Shown one piece after another: positions 1 through 9,153 of a DNA stretch of 64,000 bases. A program made the translations under genes and the position numbers. How positions within the stretch are numbered: position 1 is the first letter of the stretch; every line of letters starts with the position of its first letter. Origin of the DNA: Ruania alba (GTDB lineage Bacteria > Actinomycetota > Actinomycetes > Actinomycetales > Beutenbergiaceae); the NCBI RefSeq assembly GCF_900105765.1, contig NZ_FNTX01000002.1, positions 434,001 through 498,000 of the forward strand. Reading direction: 5' to 3'. A model generated the notes under the pieces. That model was not told where the DNA came from. It saw only the letters and a list, made by a program, of their open reading frames with translations, and made no database searches.

Positions 1-211
1 GCTCGGGCGCGCGCTGGTCGGCGAACGGTTCAAGTACGTGACCTACGGGCGCTTCGGCGAGGAGTACTACGACCTCGCCGACGATCCGTTCGAGCTGCAC
101 AACCTCATCGGCGCAGCCGAGCACCGGGAAGCCATCGGTGCCGCGCGCGAGCGCCTGCAGGTCTGGCGCCTGGCCACCGGGGACGACGCCACGGAGGACT
201 CGCTGCCGTAA
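1..211 (+). CDS. Sulfatase, C-terminal fragment (cut by window start)
   Basis: The open frame from base 2 to the TAA at 209-211 encodes about 69 residues containing KYVTYG and YYDLADDPFELHNL. The pattern of 'K-Y-V/I ... Y-D-L-x-x-D-P-x-E-x-x-N-L' is the usual C-terminal signature of type I sulfatases (alkaline-phosphatase superfamily). The catalytic Cys/Ser and metal-binding residues lie outside the window, so activity cannot be judged. It is followed by glycosidase genes on the same strand, which suits a role in removing sulfate from a sulfated polysaccharide. Family assignment rests only on the tail. Confidence 0.7.
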   Translation, partial: LGRALVGERFKYVTYGRFGEEYYDLADDPFELHNLIGAAEHREAIGAARERLQVWRLATGDDATEDSLP

Positions 212-259
212 CTCTCTCCGACCTGCCCACTGATCAATCCATCTCGTCGGCCCACCTCC

Positions 260-284
260 TGATCGGGCGCCGATCGCCCGATCA
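260..284. terminator. Perfect 10-bp inverted repeat between sulfatase and glycosidase
   Basis: TGATCGGGCG (260-269) pairs perfectly with CGCCCGATCA (275-284) across a 5-base loop. There is no T-run after it. It could be a terminator of the U-tract-free kind common in actinobacteria, an intercistronic mRNA-stabilising hairpin, or a dyad operator for the gene starting at 309. Confidence 0.45.
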
Positions 285-308
285 GCATCGCTAAGGATCT
301 TCCGCTTC

Positions 309-1322
309 ATGTCACTGACTCTCGACGGCGTCCCTCCCCTCTCCCCCTGCCATCGCAGCCCGGAGCTGCTGTTGGCACCCACCTTCCAGGCCGGCGACTG
401 GCGCAGCCTGGGTGTCGACTGCCCCTTCGTCTTCCGCTCCGGCGGGCGGCTCGGCATGACCATGGTCGGCTGGGACGGGGAGGGCTATCAGTCCGGCCTT
501 TCCTGGTTCGACGGCGAGCGCTGGTCCGAGCCGGAAGTGATCCTGCGCCGCGAGCCCACCTCGGCCTATCGCCGCCACAACACGGCGCTGACCTCCCTCG
601 CCCGCGACACCGAGCTACTTGGACAAGGTGAGCTGATCCGGATCGACGGCTGGTACTACGGCACCTACCACGCCTACCCGGACGCCGGCTACGAGGCCGG
701 GTCGGCGCTGATCGGGTTCGTCCGGTCGCGGGACCTGGTGACGTGGGAGGAGACGGGTGGCTTCCTGCGGCCGGAGGAGGGCGGCACATGGGAGCGCGGC
801 GGCCTGTACAAGTCGTGGTTGATGCGCTACGAGGGCCGCTGGTGGTTGTTCTACAACGCCAAGGACAGGGCTGAGGGGTCGTGGATCGAGCAGACCGGCG
901 CCGCCGTCTCCGACGATCTGCTCACCTGGGAACGGGTCAGTGACGAGCCGCTCCTGCCAGTGGGCCCGCCCGGGTCCTACGACGAGCGGTTCGCCTCCGA
1001 CCCGTGTGTGCTGCGGGCCCCGGACGGCACGTGGGTGATGTTCTACTTCGGGCTCTCACCACAGCGCGGTGCGGTCGACCTGGTGGCCACCTCGCCGGAC
1101 CTGCTGACGTGGACCCGAGATCCGGAGCCACTGCTGGCACCGGGACCGGCCGGCTCCGTGGACGACTGGCACGCGCACAAGCCCTCGGTCATTCGGGACG
1201 GCGACCGGCTGCTGCACGTCTACTGCGCCGTGCGCCGGCTGACCGAGCCGGTCGCGGTGGGTGACCACACGATCGGTGAGCATCGTGGGATCGGCCTGGC
1301 GTGGTCGGAGGTGACCCGATGA
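309..1322 (+). CDS. Five-bladed beta-propeller glycosidase (GH43/GH32/GH130-like)
   Basis: The 337-residue protein has no signal peptide, so it probably acts in the cytosol on imported oligosaccharides. Repeated 'SRDLVTWEETGG', 'SDDLLTWERVSD' and 'SPDLLTWTRDPE' blade motifs, plus YKSWLMRYEGRWWLFYNAKD, are typical of five-bladed propeller glycoside hydrolases of the GH43/GH32/GH130 type. I cannot name the exact family. A close paralogue lies at 9154-10158 and a decayed third copy at 19560. The stop overlaps the ATG of the next gene (ATGA), so the two are translationally coupled. The start ATG at 309 is the first in frame. Confidence 0.75.
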   Translation: MSLTLDGVPPLSPCHRSPELLLAPTFQAGDWRSLGVDCPFVFRSGGRLGMTMVGWDGEGYQSGLSWFDGERWSEPEVILRREPTSAYRRHNTALTSLARDTELLGQGELIRIDGWYYGTYHAYPDAGYEAGSALIGFVRSRDLVTWEETGGFLRPEEGGTWERGGLYKSWLMRYEGRWWLFYNAKDRAEGSWIEQTGAAVSDDLLTWERVSDEPLLPVGPPGSYDERFASDPCVLRAPDGTWVMFYFGLSPQRGAVDLVATSPDLLTWTRDPEPLLAPGPAGSVDDWHAHKPSVIRDGDRLLHVYCAVRRLTEPVAVGDHTIGEHRGIGLAWSEVTR

Positions 1323-3439
1323 CCGCGGGGACCACCCCGGATCACACCCGGGCTACGCCGTCGGGACTCATCGACCGCGAGGCCGTGGTGCGCCGGCACA
1401 ACGTGCGCTACGCCGGCCCGTGCCCAGAATCCCCGCTCTCCGTGGGCAACGGGGAGTTCGCCGTCACGGTGGACCACACGGGCCTGCAGACATTCGCCGA
1501 CCGGTACGAGCGCAATGCCGCCCGTACCTGCGGAGAAGCGGCGACCCCGTTGGGGATGCAGGCGCAGTGGGGGTTCCACTGGTTCCCCAACCCCCACGGC
1601 TACCGTCTCGAGGACACGATGGAGGCCCTCGAGAGCCCGCGGGGCCCGGTGCGCTACCCGAGCGGGTACGACTTCCGGGAGTCGCGGGAAGAGTCGGAGG
1701 GCTCCGGGCGCGGGGCCGGGTACTACTACTGGACGAACCCGCAGCGGTTGCACCTGGCCCAGGTGGGGCTCCTGCTGGACGGGCGGGTACCGGAGTGGGA
1801 GCAGGTCGAGGGCGTCAGCCAGGAGCTGGACCTGTGGTCCGGTGTCATCAGGAGCCGGCTGCGGATCGCCGGGCACGAGGTGACCGTCCGGACGGCGGTC
1901 CACCCGGAACGGGACTGCCTCGCCTTCGAGATCGACCTGGCGGCGGAGCTGGCTGAACGTCTCGCGGTACGGGTGGCGTTCCCCTACGTGGAGGAGAGCT
2001 TCGAGGCACCGCCGGTGTGGGACCGGCCGGAGGCGCACCGCACCGTCTACCGGGCCGACGGTGGGGCGCACGTGTGGGAGCGCACGGTGGACGAGGCGCG
2101 GTACCAGGTACGTGGTGCCGGTTCGTTCTCGGTGAGCGGCAGCGAGCACGAGTGGGTGCTGACGCCGACCGAACCCGTGCTGCGCGGCGCGATCGAGGTC
2201 GCCCAGGCGCTGCCCAGTGACCCCATCTCCGCCCCCGGCGAGGTACTGGTGCACTCAGCGCGCGGGTGGGAGGACTTCTGGCGCCACGGTGCGGCCATGG
2301 ACCTGGGCGCCAGCACCGCCGAAGGGGCGCATGAACTGGAGCGCCGGATCGTGCTCTCGCAGTACCAGACGCGGGTGCACAGCTCGGGGAGCACCCCGCC
2401 ACAGGAGACGGGTCTGGTGTGCAACAGCTGGGGCGGCACGTTCCACCTGGAGATGCACTGGTGGCATGCCGCGCACTTCCCCGCGTGGGGCCGGCCGGAG
2501 CTGCTCGAGCGCAGCCTGGGGTGGTACGAGTCCATCCTGCCGGTGGCGCGCGCAGGAGCAGCAGCCCAGGGCTTCGCGGGGGCCCGCTGGCCCAAGCATG
2601 TGGGGCCGGAGGGGATCGAGAGCCCGAACGAGATCGGGCCGCTGCTGATCTGGCAGCAGCCGCACGTGATCAGTTACGCCGAGCTGCTGCGCACCGGTGC
2701 GGCGGACGAGGCGAGGGTGCGAGACCGGTATCGCATGCTGGTGGACGAGACGGCGGAGTTCCTGGCCTCGTTCGCACTGCTCGACGGGGATGCCTACCAC
2801 CTGCCACCGCCACTGATGCCCGCGCAGGAGGTGTACGGCGCTGCGGAGACGTGGGACCCGTTGTTCGAGGTGGCCTATGTGCGCTGGGCACTGCTGACCG
2901 CATTGGCCTGGCGGCGCGCGGACGGCCGGGAGGAGCCGGAGCTGTGGCGGCAGGTGGCTGACGGGCTGCGGCCGGTGGTCAGCGAGGACGGGCACTACGA
3001 CGCCGTGCAGCGCCCGCCGCGGACGGTCTACACCGACCATCCGGCGATGCTCGGGGCTCTCGGGGTGGTGCCCGACACCGGCGCGATCGACCACGAGGCG
3101 ATGCTGCGCACCCTGGAGCGTGCGTGCGCGCAGTGGAACTGGCGCAGCGCCTGGGGCTGGGACTTCCCGATGATCGCCATGTGTGCCACCCGGCTCGGGC
3201 GGGCAGACGTTGCGCTGTCGGCGCTGCTGCGCCCGGAGGACAAGAACACCCACCTACCGAACGGGCACAACCGGCAGGTGCCGCACCGGATGCCGCTGTA
3301 CCTGCCCGGCAACGGGGGGCTGCTGATGGCCACGGCCCTCCTGTTCGGGGGGTGGGTGGACCCCGACGGCGTTCCTCGCCGGGTCGAGCTGCCGGAGGGG
3401 TGGTCAGTGGTTGCCGAGGGGTTTCCGCCGCGACCATGA
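1319..3439 (+). CDS. Six-hairpin (alpha/alpha)6 glycosidase-like protein
   Basis: A 706-residue cytosolic protein without signal peptide. The N-terminal part carries PLSVGNGEFAVTVDHTGLQT and the middle has GGTFHLEMHWWHAAHFPAWG and IGPLLIWQQPH, which resemble the beta-sandwich plus (alpha/alpha)6-barrel architecture of GH65/GH95-type enzymes. The reaction and substrate are not identified. I prefer the ATG at 1319, which overlaps the previous stop by four bases, over the in-frame GTG at 1301. With its neighbours it forms a glycan-degradation operon; its TGA is followed by a 250-bp control region before the importer genes. Confidence 0.7.
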   Translation: MTAGTTPDHTRATPSGLIDREAVVRRHNVRYAGPCPESPLSVGNGEFAVTVDHTGLQTFADRYERNAARTCGEAATPLGMQAQWGFHWFPNPHGYRLEDTMEALESPRGPVRYPSGYDFRESREESEGSGRGAGYYYWTNPQRLHLAQVGLLLDGRVPEWEQVEGVSQELDLWSGVIRSRLRIAGHEVTVRTAVHPERDCLAFEIDLAAELAERLAVRVAFPYVEESFEAPPVWDRPEAHRTVYRADGGAHVWERTVDEARYQVRGAGSFSVSGSEHEWVLTPTEPVLRGAIEVAQALPSDPISAPGEVLVHSARGWEDFWRHGAAMDLGASTAEGAHELERRIVLSQYQTRVHSSGSTPPQETGLVCNSWGGTFHLEMHWWHAAHFPAWGRPELLERSLGWYESILPVARAGAAAQGFAGARWPKHVGPEGIESPNEIGPLLIWQQPHVISYAELLRTGAADEARVRDRYRMLVDETAEFLASFALLDGDAYHLPPPLMPAQEVYGAAETWDPLFEVAYVRWALLTALAWRRADGREEPELWRQVADGLRPVVSEDGHYDAVQRPPRTVYTDHPAMLGALGVVPDTGAIDHEAMLRTLERACAQWNWRSAWGWDFPMIAMCATRLGRADVALSALLRPEDKNTHLPNGHNRQVPHRMPLYLPGNGGLLMATALLFGGWVDPDGVPRRVELPEGWSVVAEGFPPRP

Positions 3440-3560
3440 CGCCTCACCCGCGACCCAGAACCGGACCGCTCACGCCGACTGGACGTCGGCAGTGCGGACG
3501 AAGGCCCTGCACAAGACGACGGCGGGATTGCCGCGTACGACCGCGATGCAAGGAGGTGAG

Positions 3561-3590
3561 CCCCGTATAGCGGGGATTTCGAGCTCGGAA
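3561..3590. promoter_or_regulatory. Candidate operator/hairpin upstream of importer operon
   Basis: Two adjacent dyads lie about 110 bp upstream of the permease start: CCCCG-TATAG-CGGGG (3561-3575) and the near-perfect palindrome TTTCGAGCTCGGAA (3577-3590). The second has the even-length CG-rich palindrome form favoured by LacI-family repressors. No cognate regulator is visible in the first 15 kb, so the assignment is tentative. Confidence 0.35.
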
Positions 3591-3693
3591 TCGAGCGATC
3601 GAAACGTCCTGCTCGCCCCCTGATTACCCCGACCCGAATAGACATGGCTGTCACACAGAAACCAGCAATGCAGCTGTGCGGCGTGGAGAAGAC

Positions 3694-4632
3694 ATGACCA
3701 CTACCACTGTCGACGACGAACCGACGACAGACACACCATCACCACCACCTGCCCCTCGGAGGCGGCGAAGAACTGGAATCAGGCCACCGGTCTGGTTCCT
3801 CATTCCAGCCATCCTGGTGTACACCGCGATCGTCGTGATTCCGAATATTCGGGGGTACTACTACTCGTTCACCGACTGGAACGGATTCACTCCCGACGTC
3901 CAGTTCGTGGGCTTCGGGAACTACACGAGGATATTCGACGATCCGGGGACGCTGCAGGCGTTCTCGAACACCTTCGTCCTCACGCTGATCGGTGTGATCG
4001 GCCAGAACGTACTCGGGTTGCTGCTGGCGCTCGGGTGCAACACCAAGCTGAAGAGTCGATTCGCGCTGCGGCTGGTCTTCTTCCTCCCCGTCGTGCTGAC
4101 GCCGCTCGTGACCGCCTACCTGTGGGCCTACCTGATGAACCCGGAAGGGACGATCAACGACCTGCTCAGCAGCCTCGGCCTCGAGGGATGGCGGCAGGAC
4201 TGGCTGGGGGATCCTGGGCTCGCGCTGTGGTCGGTCGCCATCGCCATGGTCTGGCAGGGCGTCGGGCTGACGATGGTCATCTATCTCGCCGGACTGCAGG
4301 GCGTGCCGCAGGAGCTCATCGAGGCATCGGCGATCGACGGCGCCGGCCCCGGGCGGCGCCTGCTCATGATCATCCTGCCCATGATCAACGCGAGTGTGGT
4401 GATCAACATCTTCCTGACGGTCACCTCGGGTCTGAAGACCTTCGACCTCGTCTTCGCGATGACGCACGGCGGACCGGCGGGATCGACCGAGACCCTCCCC
4501 CTGATCATCTATCAGAGCGCGTTCGTCGATCTGGACTTCCCGACGTCCGTGGCCCAAGGCGTGGTGCTGACGATCATCGTGAGCATCGTCGCGATCGCTC
4601 AGGTCCGGCTGACCACGCGCAAGGAGGCCTGA
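3694..4632 (+). CDS. Sugar ABC transporter permease (MalF/UgpA type)
   Basis: A 312-residue inner-membrane permease of the CUT1 carbohydrate importers. About six hydrophobic segments are visible, beginning VWFLIPAILVYTAIVVIP, and the cytoplasmic EAA loop reads EASAIDGAGPGRRLL, which docks on the ATPase. The ATG at 3694 is preceded by GGAGAA at 3685-3690; a GTG 18 bases upstream is less likely. It is followed within six bases by the second permease and then by the binding protein. No ATP-binding gene is present in the operon. Confidence 0.93.
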   Translation: MTTTTVDDEPTTDTPSPPPAPRRRRRTGIRPPVWFLIPAILVYTAIVVIPNIRGYYYSFTDWNGFTPDVQFVGFGNYTRIFDDPGTLQAFSNTFVLTLIGVIGQNVLGLLLALGCNTKLKSRFALRLVFFLPVVLTPLVTAYLWAYLMNPEGTINDLLSSLGLEGWRQDWLGDPGLALWSVAIAMVWQGVGLTMVIYLAGLQGVPQELIEASAIDGAGPGRRLLMIILPMINASVVINIFLTVTSGLKTFDLVFAMTHGGPAGSTETLPLIIYQSAFVDLDFPTSVAQGVVLTIIVSIVAIAQVRLTTRKEA

Positions 4633-4637
4633 CGACC

Positions 4638-5462
4638 ATGATGAACCGCTACACGTGGCGCACGTTCCTCCTCGAGCTCGGCATGATCGCCGCTGCCCTG
4701 CTGTTCACGACCCCGTTCGTCGTCCTGGTGGGTGTGGCTCTGCGCAACCCGGACGGCCAACGCGGCCCGCTCGACCTGACCTGGCCTCCGACCTTCGAGC
4801 ACCTGGCGACGGCGTGGCAGACCTCTGCGATGGGCAGCGCCCTGGTCAACAGCGCCGCCATCACGCTCGTATCGGTGGCGCTCATCGTGGTCGTGGCCTC
4901 GACTGCCGCATATCCGCTCGCCCGCTATGCCCAGCGCTGGTCGCGAGGGGTGTTCTACTTCTTCCTTTCTGGGATGCTGCTCGCAGGTCAAGCGGCCATG
5001 CTTCCGCTGTACACCTTTATCCGCGATCTGGGTCTCGTCGGCTCATTGTGGTCCGTGGTCCTTATTCACGTCGGTGGTTCGATGCCGTTCTGCATCTTCC
5101 TCTACACCTTCTTCATTCGCGAGTCGCCTCGCGATTACGAAGAGGCCGCGATCATCGACGGGTGTTCGTCGAGCCGTGTTTTCGTGACCGTCGTTTTTCC
5201 GCTGGTTCGACCGATCACGGGCACGATCGTCATCCTGCAGGCGCTGGGGACGTGGAACGACTTCTTCACCCCGTTGCTCTACCTCTCGGGCTCGGACAAC
5301 AAGACGGCACCTTTGACGCTCTACAACTACGTCGGCGAGTACGGCGCAGATTGGTCGCTGGTGTTCTCGGCGCTGCTGCTGTCGATATTCCCGATCCTCA
5401 TCCTGTACTTCGTCGCCCAGAAGTACATCATCCGGGGCTTCGCCTCAGGACTGAAGGGGTGA
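4638..5462 (+). CDS. Sugar ABC transporter permease (MalG/UgpE type)
   Basis: A 274-residue inner-membrane permease, partner of the preceding one in a CUT1 importer. It opens with a transmembrane segment (LGMIAAALLFTTPFVVLV), has the EAA loop YEEAAIIDGCSSSRVF and ends with FPILILYFVAQKYIIRGF, the usual C-terminal pattern of MalG-type proteins. AAGGAGG at 4621-4627 sits 10 bases before the ATG at 4638; a second ATG follows immediately. The longer open frame upstream is a shadow of the first permease gene. Confidence 0.93.
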   Translation: MMNRYTWRTFLLELGMIAAALLFTTPFVVLVGVALRNPDGQRGPLDLTWPPTFEHLATAWQTSAMGSALVNSAAITLVSVALIVVVASTAAYPLARYAQRWSRGVFYFFLSGMLLAGQAAMLPLYTFIRDLGLVGSLWSVVLIHVGGSMPFCIFLYTFFIRESPRDYEEAAIIDGCSSSRVFVTVVFPLVRPITGTIVILQALGTWNDFFTPLLYLSGSDNKTAPLTLYNYVGEYGADWSLVFSALLLSIFPILILYFVAQKYIIRGFASGLKG

Positions 5463-5514
5463 ACCCGTGGCCGGGCACACCATCGCTACACAACGAACAA
5501 AGGAGTTGGAACTG

Positions 5515-6774
5515 ATGAATCGACGTACGGTTGCCGTGGCGGTCAGCATGATCTGCGCGAGCGGCATGCTCCTTGCTGCGTGCTCGACGGAGACGGACGC
5601 CAGTGCTGACGGTGGCGACGCCTCCACCTCGCTCCTGGCCCCCAACGGTGTACCGGAGCAACTGGTGGTCGACCTGTTCAACGAGTCCGAGCCGGACATC
5701 AGCGTGGACGTTCAAAATGCACCGGGCACGACGTACGCCGAGGTGGTCACCACCCAGCTGGCTGGCGGCACCGCGGCGGACATCATCCGTACCTACCCAG
5801 GGAACGGTTCCACCCTCAGCGTGGTGCAGGCGACCAACAACGGTTTCCTCGAACCACTCGACGGCATGGACTTCATCGATGAGCTGAACGAGTCGGAGCT
5901 GGGTGTCCTGACCTCGGAAGACGGACAGGTCATGGCGGTCCCGATGACCACCACCGCAATCGGCGGGGTCTACAACACCACCGTCACCGACGAGCTGGGA
6001 TTGACGATCCCGACCACCTGGAGCGAGGTGCTGACGTTCTGCGAGGAAGCCGTTGCGGCCGGCCGCGTGCCCTACGGCCTCGGGCTGCGGGATGCGTGGA
6101 CCGGGCAGTTCGTCTCCTACGCCTTGTCGGCGACGCTCCTGCCGCCGGACATCGTCGAGGCCCAGGCGGCCAGCGACCAGCCGTTCTCCGGAACTGCGTG
6201 GAGCGAGGTGATCGGCAAGTACGACGAGATGCGCCAGGCGGGCTGCTTCACCGCACAGCCGAACGGCACGTCGGCCGCCAACGTGAACTCGTCGATCGCC
6301 GCCGGTGACACGGTGGCCACCATCGGCCTCGCCGACTCGGTCGGTGCCATCCTCGACGAGTCGCCCTCGGGAACGGAGATCACCTTCGCCGTCTTCCCGG
6401 CGACGGACGACGCCGACGAGACACGCCTGTCCAACGGCATCGGTGCGGTCTTCTCGCTGAACTCCGCCGCCGAGGACCCGGAGGCGGCCAAGCAGTTCCT
6501 CGAGTTCCTTGCCACGCCCGAGGCGCAGAGCCTCTACTCCGCGGAGACGGACCAGTCCCCCGCGATGACTCCGAGCGACGACTACGAGCCGGACCAGCCG
6601 ACCGAGGTCATCACCGAGTATGTCCAGGCCGACCGCGCCAGCTCGTGGCCGGATCAGACCTGGCCGAACCCGGCGATCCAGCAGGCGCACTTCGAGGAGA
6701 TCCAGGCGCTGTTCGCCGACCAGTCGACCGTGGACGACGTGCTCGCAGCACTGGACGCGGCCTACGTCAACTGA
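5515..6774 (+). CDS. Extracellular sugar-binding lipoprotein of ABC importer
   Basis: A 419-residue substrate-binding protein. The N-terminus has Arg residues, a hydrophobic stretch and a lipobox (LLAACS, about residues 18-23), so the mature protein should be anchored outside the membrane. The body follows the SBP_bac_1 pattern (AADIIRTYPGN early, then SAEDPEAAKQFLEFLATPEAQ near the C-terminus). The start at 5515 is chosen because AAAGGAG lies about 8 bases upstream. In CUT1 operons the binding protein is often first; here it follows both permeases and is followed by a strong hairpin. The substrate is inferred to be an oligosaccharide released by the clustered glycosidases. Confidence 0.92.
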   Translation: MNRRTVAVAVSMICASGMLLAACSTETDASADGGDASTSLLAPNGVPEQLVVDLFNESEPDISVDVQNAPGTTYAEVVTTQLAGGTAADIIRTYPGNGSTLSVVQATNNGFLEPLDGMDFIDELNESELGVLTSEDGQVMAVPMTTTAIGGVYNTTVTDELGLTIPTTWSEVLTFCEEAVAAGRVPYGLGLRDAWTGQFVSYALSATLLPPDIVEAQAASDQPFSGTAWSEVIGKYDEMRQAGCFTAQPNGTSAANVNSSIAAGDTVATIGLADSVGAILDESPSGTEITFAVFPATDDADETRLSNGIGAVFSLNSAAEDPEAAKQFLEFLATPEAQSLYSAETDQSPAMTPSDDYEPDQPTEVITEYVQADRASSWPDQTWPNPAIQQAHFEEIQALFADQSTVDDVLAALDAAYVN

Positions 6775-6783
6775 CCGGGAGGA

Positions 6784-6814
6784 CCCGTGCCGCTGCCGAT
6801 TGCGGCGGCACGGG
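6784..6814. terminator. Strong intercistronic hairpin after the binding-protein gene
   Basis: CCCGTGCCGC (6784-6793) pairs perfectly with GCGGCACGGG (6805-6814) over an 11-base loop, 10 bp after the binding-protein stop and 28 bp before the rhamnosidase. Such hairpins often stabilise binding-protein mRNA and lower downstream expression. There is no T-run, so partial termination or 3'-end protection is more likely than full termination. Confidence 0.6.
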
Positions 6815-6842
6815 GCCCTGGCCAGAACCACCGAAGAGAGGA

Positions 6843-9113
6843 ATGACCGAGGTGTCGAGCCCGCACGATCCCCTGCTCAGCCGGGGCCACTGGATCACCC
6901 ACCCCGCCTGGGCGTCAGACGAGCCACCGCTGTCGCCCCCCACCCTGCGGCGTCGATGGATGGTGCACCGCATGCCGGAGACGGCGGAGCTGCACGTGCT
7001 CGGAGCGGGCGTGTGGACGGCGCACCTCGCCGGGCGTCCGATCTCCGAGGATGTGCTGGAGCCCGGCATCTCCGAGTTCCGCACCCGGATCGCCGCGCGA
7101 CGCTACCCGGTGGCCGACCTCCTCCGGGTGGGTGAGAACGAACTGCTGCTTCAGCTGGGAGAAGGTGCGGCGCACGTCCGGCGATTGCCTGGCCGGTACA
7201 CGAAGTTCGCAGAGAGGCGCGTGGCGCCGCGCGCCCGCGTGGTGCTCCACATGAGGTTCGACGACGGCACCGAGGAATGGGTGGAGTCGGACGATGCCTG
7301 GGAGGCGCGGCTGGGTCCGACCTCCCTGAGCCACTGGTACGGCGGGGAGGCCTACGACGCCCGCACTGCGCCGTCGGGCTGGCCGTCGGTGACGTCCTCG
7401 GCGGACTGGGTTCAGGCAGAGGTGGTGGGCGAGGCGAGCACCGGCCCGGAGCCATGGCGACGGTCGGCTCCGCCACAACGAGTGATCGAACGTCTGGAGG
7501 TCGTCACGGCGCACCAGGTGGAGTCAGCCACCGTGCTGGACTTCGGGGTGAACATCTCCGGGCGGCAGCACCTGGAAGTCTCGAACCTTCCTGCCGGCAC
7601 CACCGTGCGGATGTGGCCGTCGGAGCACCTCGATGACCGCGGCTGGATCGACCAGCGCTCGACCGGTGGGCCGGTGTTCGATTCCTACGTCAGCGACGGG
7701 AATCCCGGTCGCTGGCATCCGCAGTTCTCGTATCACGGGTTCCGGTACCTAGGGGTGGAGGTCCTCGACCCCGAGGGCCAGGTGGTGCGGGCCGAGCCGG
7801 GCACGGTGACCGTGACGGCGGAGGTGATCCACACCGACAACACCCGTGTGGGCCGGCTCGAACTCTCGGACCCGGTGCTCGCCAGGGTGGACGAGCTGGT
7901 GACCCGGGCCGCTGCGTCCAATCTCGCGAGCGTTCCCACCGACTGCCCGCACCGGGAGAAGCTGGGGTGGCTGGAGCAGGACTACCTGGTGTTCGACGCG
8001 CTCGCGTTCCGCTGGGACATCCGGGCGCACTGGAACGACATCGTGGTGCACATGGTCGACGCACAGACCGATGCCGGGCTGATCCCCAGCATCGCGCCGG
8101 AGCTGGTGGTCTTCGACTTCCTCGACCCAGGTTTCCGGGACGACGTCAACTGGGGTGGGGCGATCTGGCACATCCCGGCCGCGCTCTACCGCTGCTACGG
8201 CGACCTCACGGCGGCGCAGACCGCCTGGACCGCGGGCGTGCGGTACCTGGAGTATCTGGAAGGCCAGGTCGAGGACGACCTGCTGGACGCCGGCCTCGGT
8301 GACTGGATCACGCTGTGCCCCACGACTCCGCGAGCGCTGGTGGCCACGTACGGGCTGGCGCGTTGTTACGAAAGTGCGGCGGCCACCGCCGGGGCCCTGG
8401 CGAAGGCATCGGAAGCGGTGCGATTCCGGGAGCGGGCGGATGAGCTCCGGGCGATCCTGCGGGAACGGTTCGGGACGATCGACACCCAGGCCGGGCGAGC
8501 GTTGCTTCTCGATCTGGGAGCGGTGAAGGGCGAGAGCGCTGCGGAGATGGCGGCTGCCCTGGCCGCGCAGGTCGCCGCCGCGGACTACCAGATCGAGGTG
8601 GGGGAGATCGCGCTTCCCGCTCTGGTCCGGGTGCTCGCACGATTCGATCAGCACGAGGTGCTGTACCGGCTCGTCACCCAGGACTCCGGGCCCGGCTACG
8701 GCCAGATGGTGGCAGACGATCTCACAGCACTGGGCGAGCACTGGACCGGCGCTCGTACCAACGGCTCCGTCAACCACTTCATGCTGGGCTACATCTCCAG
8801 CTGGTTCATCGAGCATCTCGCCGGCCTGAGCCAGCACGAGGACTCGATCGCCTGGCAGCGGGCCCGGATCGCACCGCAGTTCATCGATGCCTTGGAGAGT
8901 GCGACGGCGGATCACGTCAGCGCGAACGGTCGGTACGCCGTCGGGTGGCAGCGGCAGGGTGAGACGGTGCACCTGGAGATCCAGGTGCCACCGGACGGTG
9001 GCGCTGACCTGAGTGCGCCGAGCGGGTACGTTCTCGACGACGGTCGCGGGGTGATCGCTCTGGGCCCGGGGACGCACGTGGTCACCATGATCCGGCGGGG
9101 GCAGGGTCGGTGA
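6843..9113 (+). CDS. GH78 alpha-L-rhamnosidase-like glycoside hydrolase
   Basis: A 756-residue protein without signal peptide, expected to remove terminal alpha-L-rhamnose in the cytosol. The N-terminal accessory region (ISEDVLEPGISEFRTRI) and the catalytic (alpha/alpha)6 barrel landmarks PTDCPHREKLGWLEQD, DDVNWGGAIW and GLGDWITLCPTT match GH78, and GSVNHFMLGYISSWFIEHLAG precedes the C-terminal beta domain. The start may be ATG 6843 or GTG 6852; GAGAGG at 6835-6840 is better spaced for the GTG. It is in the same operon as the importer and a propeller glycosidase 40 bp downstream. Rhamnose specificity is inferred from family. Confidence 0.85.
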   Translation: MTEVSSPHDPLLSRGHWITHPAWASDEPPLSPPTLRRRWMVHRMPETAELHVLGAGVWTAHLAGRPISEDVLEPGISEFRTRIAARRYPVADLLRVGENELLLQLGEGAAHVRRLPGRYTKFAERRVAPRARVVLHMRFDDGTEEWVESDDAWEARLGPTSLSHWYGGEAYDARTAPSGWPSVTSSADWVQAEVVGEASTGPEPWRRSAPPQRVIERLEVVTAHQVESATVLDFGVNISGRQHLEVSNLPAGTTVRMWPSEHLDDRGWIDQRSTGGPVFDSYVSDGNPGRWHPQFSYHGFRYLGVEVLDPEGQVVRAEPGTVTVTAEVIHTDNTRVGRLELSDPVLARVDELVTRAAASNLASVPTDCPHREKLGWLEQDYLVFDALAFRWDIRAHWNDIVVHMVDAQTDAGLIPSIAPELVVFDFLDPGFRDDVNWGGAIWHIPAALYRCYGDLTAAQTAWTAGVRYLEYLEGQVEDDLLDAGLGDWITLCPTTPRALVATYGLARCYESAAATAGALAKASEAVRFRERADELRAILRERFGTIDTQAGRALLLDLGAVKGESAAEMAAALAAQVAAADYQIEVGEIALPALVRVLARFDQHEVLYRLVTQDSGPGYGQMVADDLTALGEHWTGARTNGSVNHFMLGYISSWFIEHLAGLSQHEDSIAWQRARIAPQFIDALESATADHVSANGRYAVGWQRQGETVHLEIQVPPDGGADLSAPSGYVLDDGRGVIALGPGTHVVTMIRRGQGR

Positions 9114-9153
9114 CCGCCTCGCATCACATCGCCAGGCCCACGGGAAGTCCCGT

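Noticed and set aside
4035-4637. Upstream extension of the second permease by ~200 codons
   Set aside because: The extension overlaps the first permease out of frame; AAGGAGG and ATG at 4638 mark the true start.
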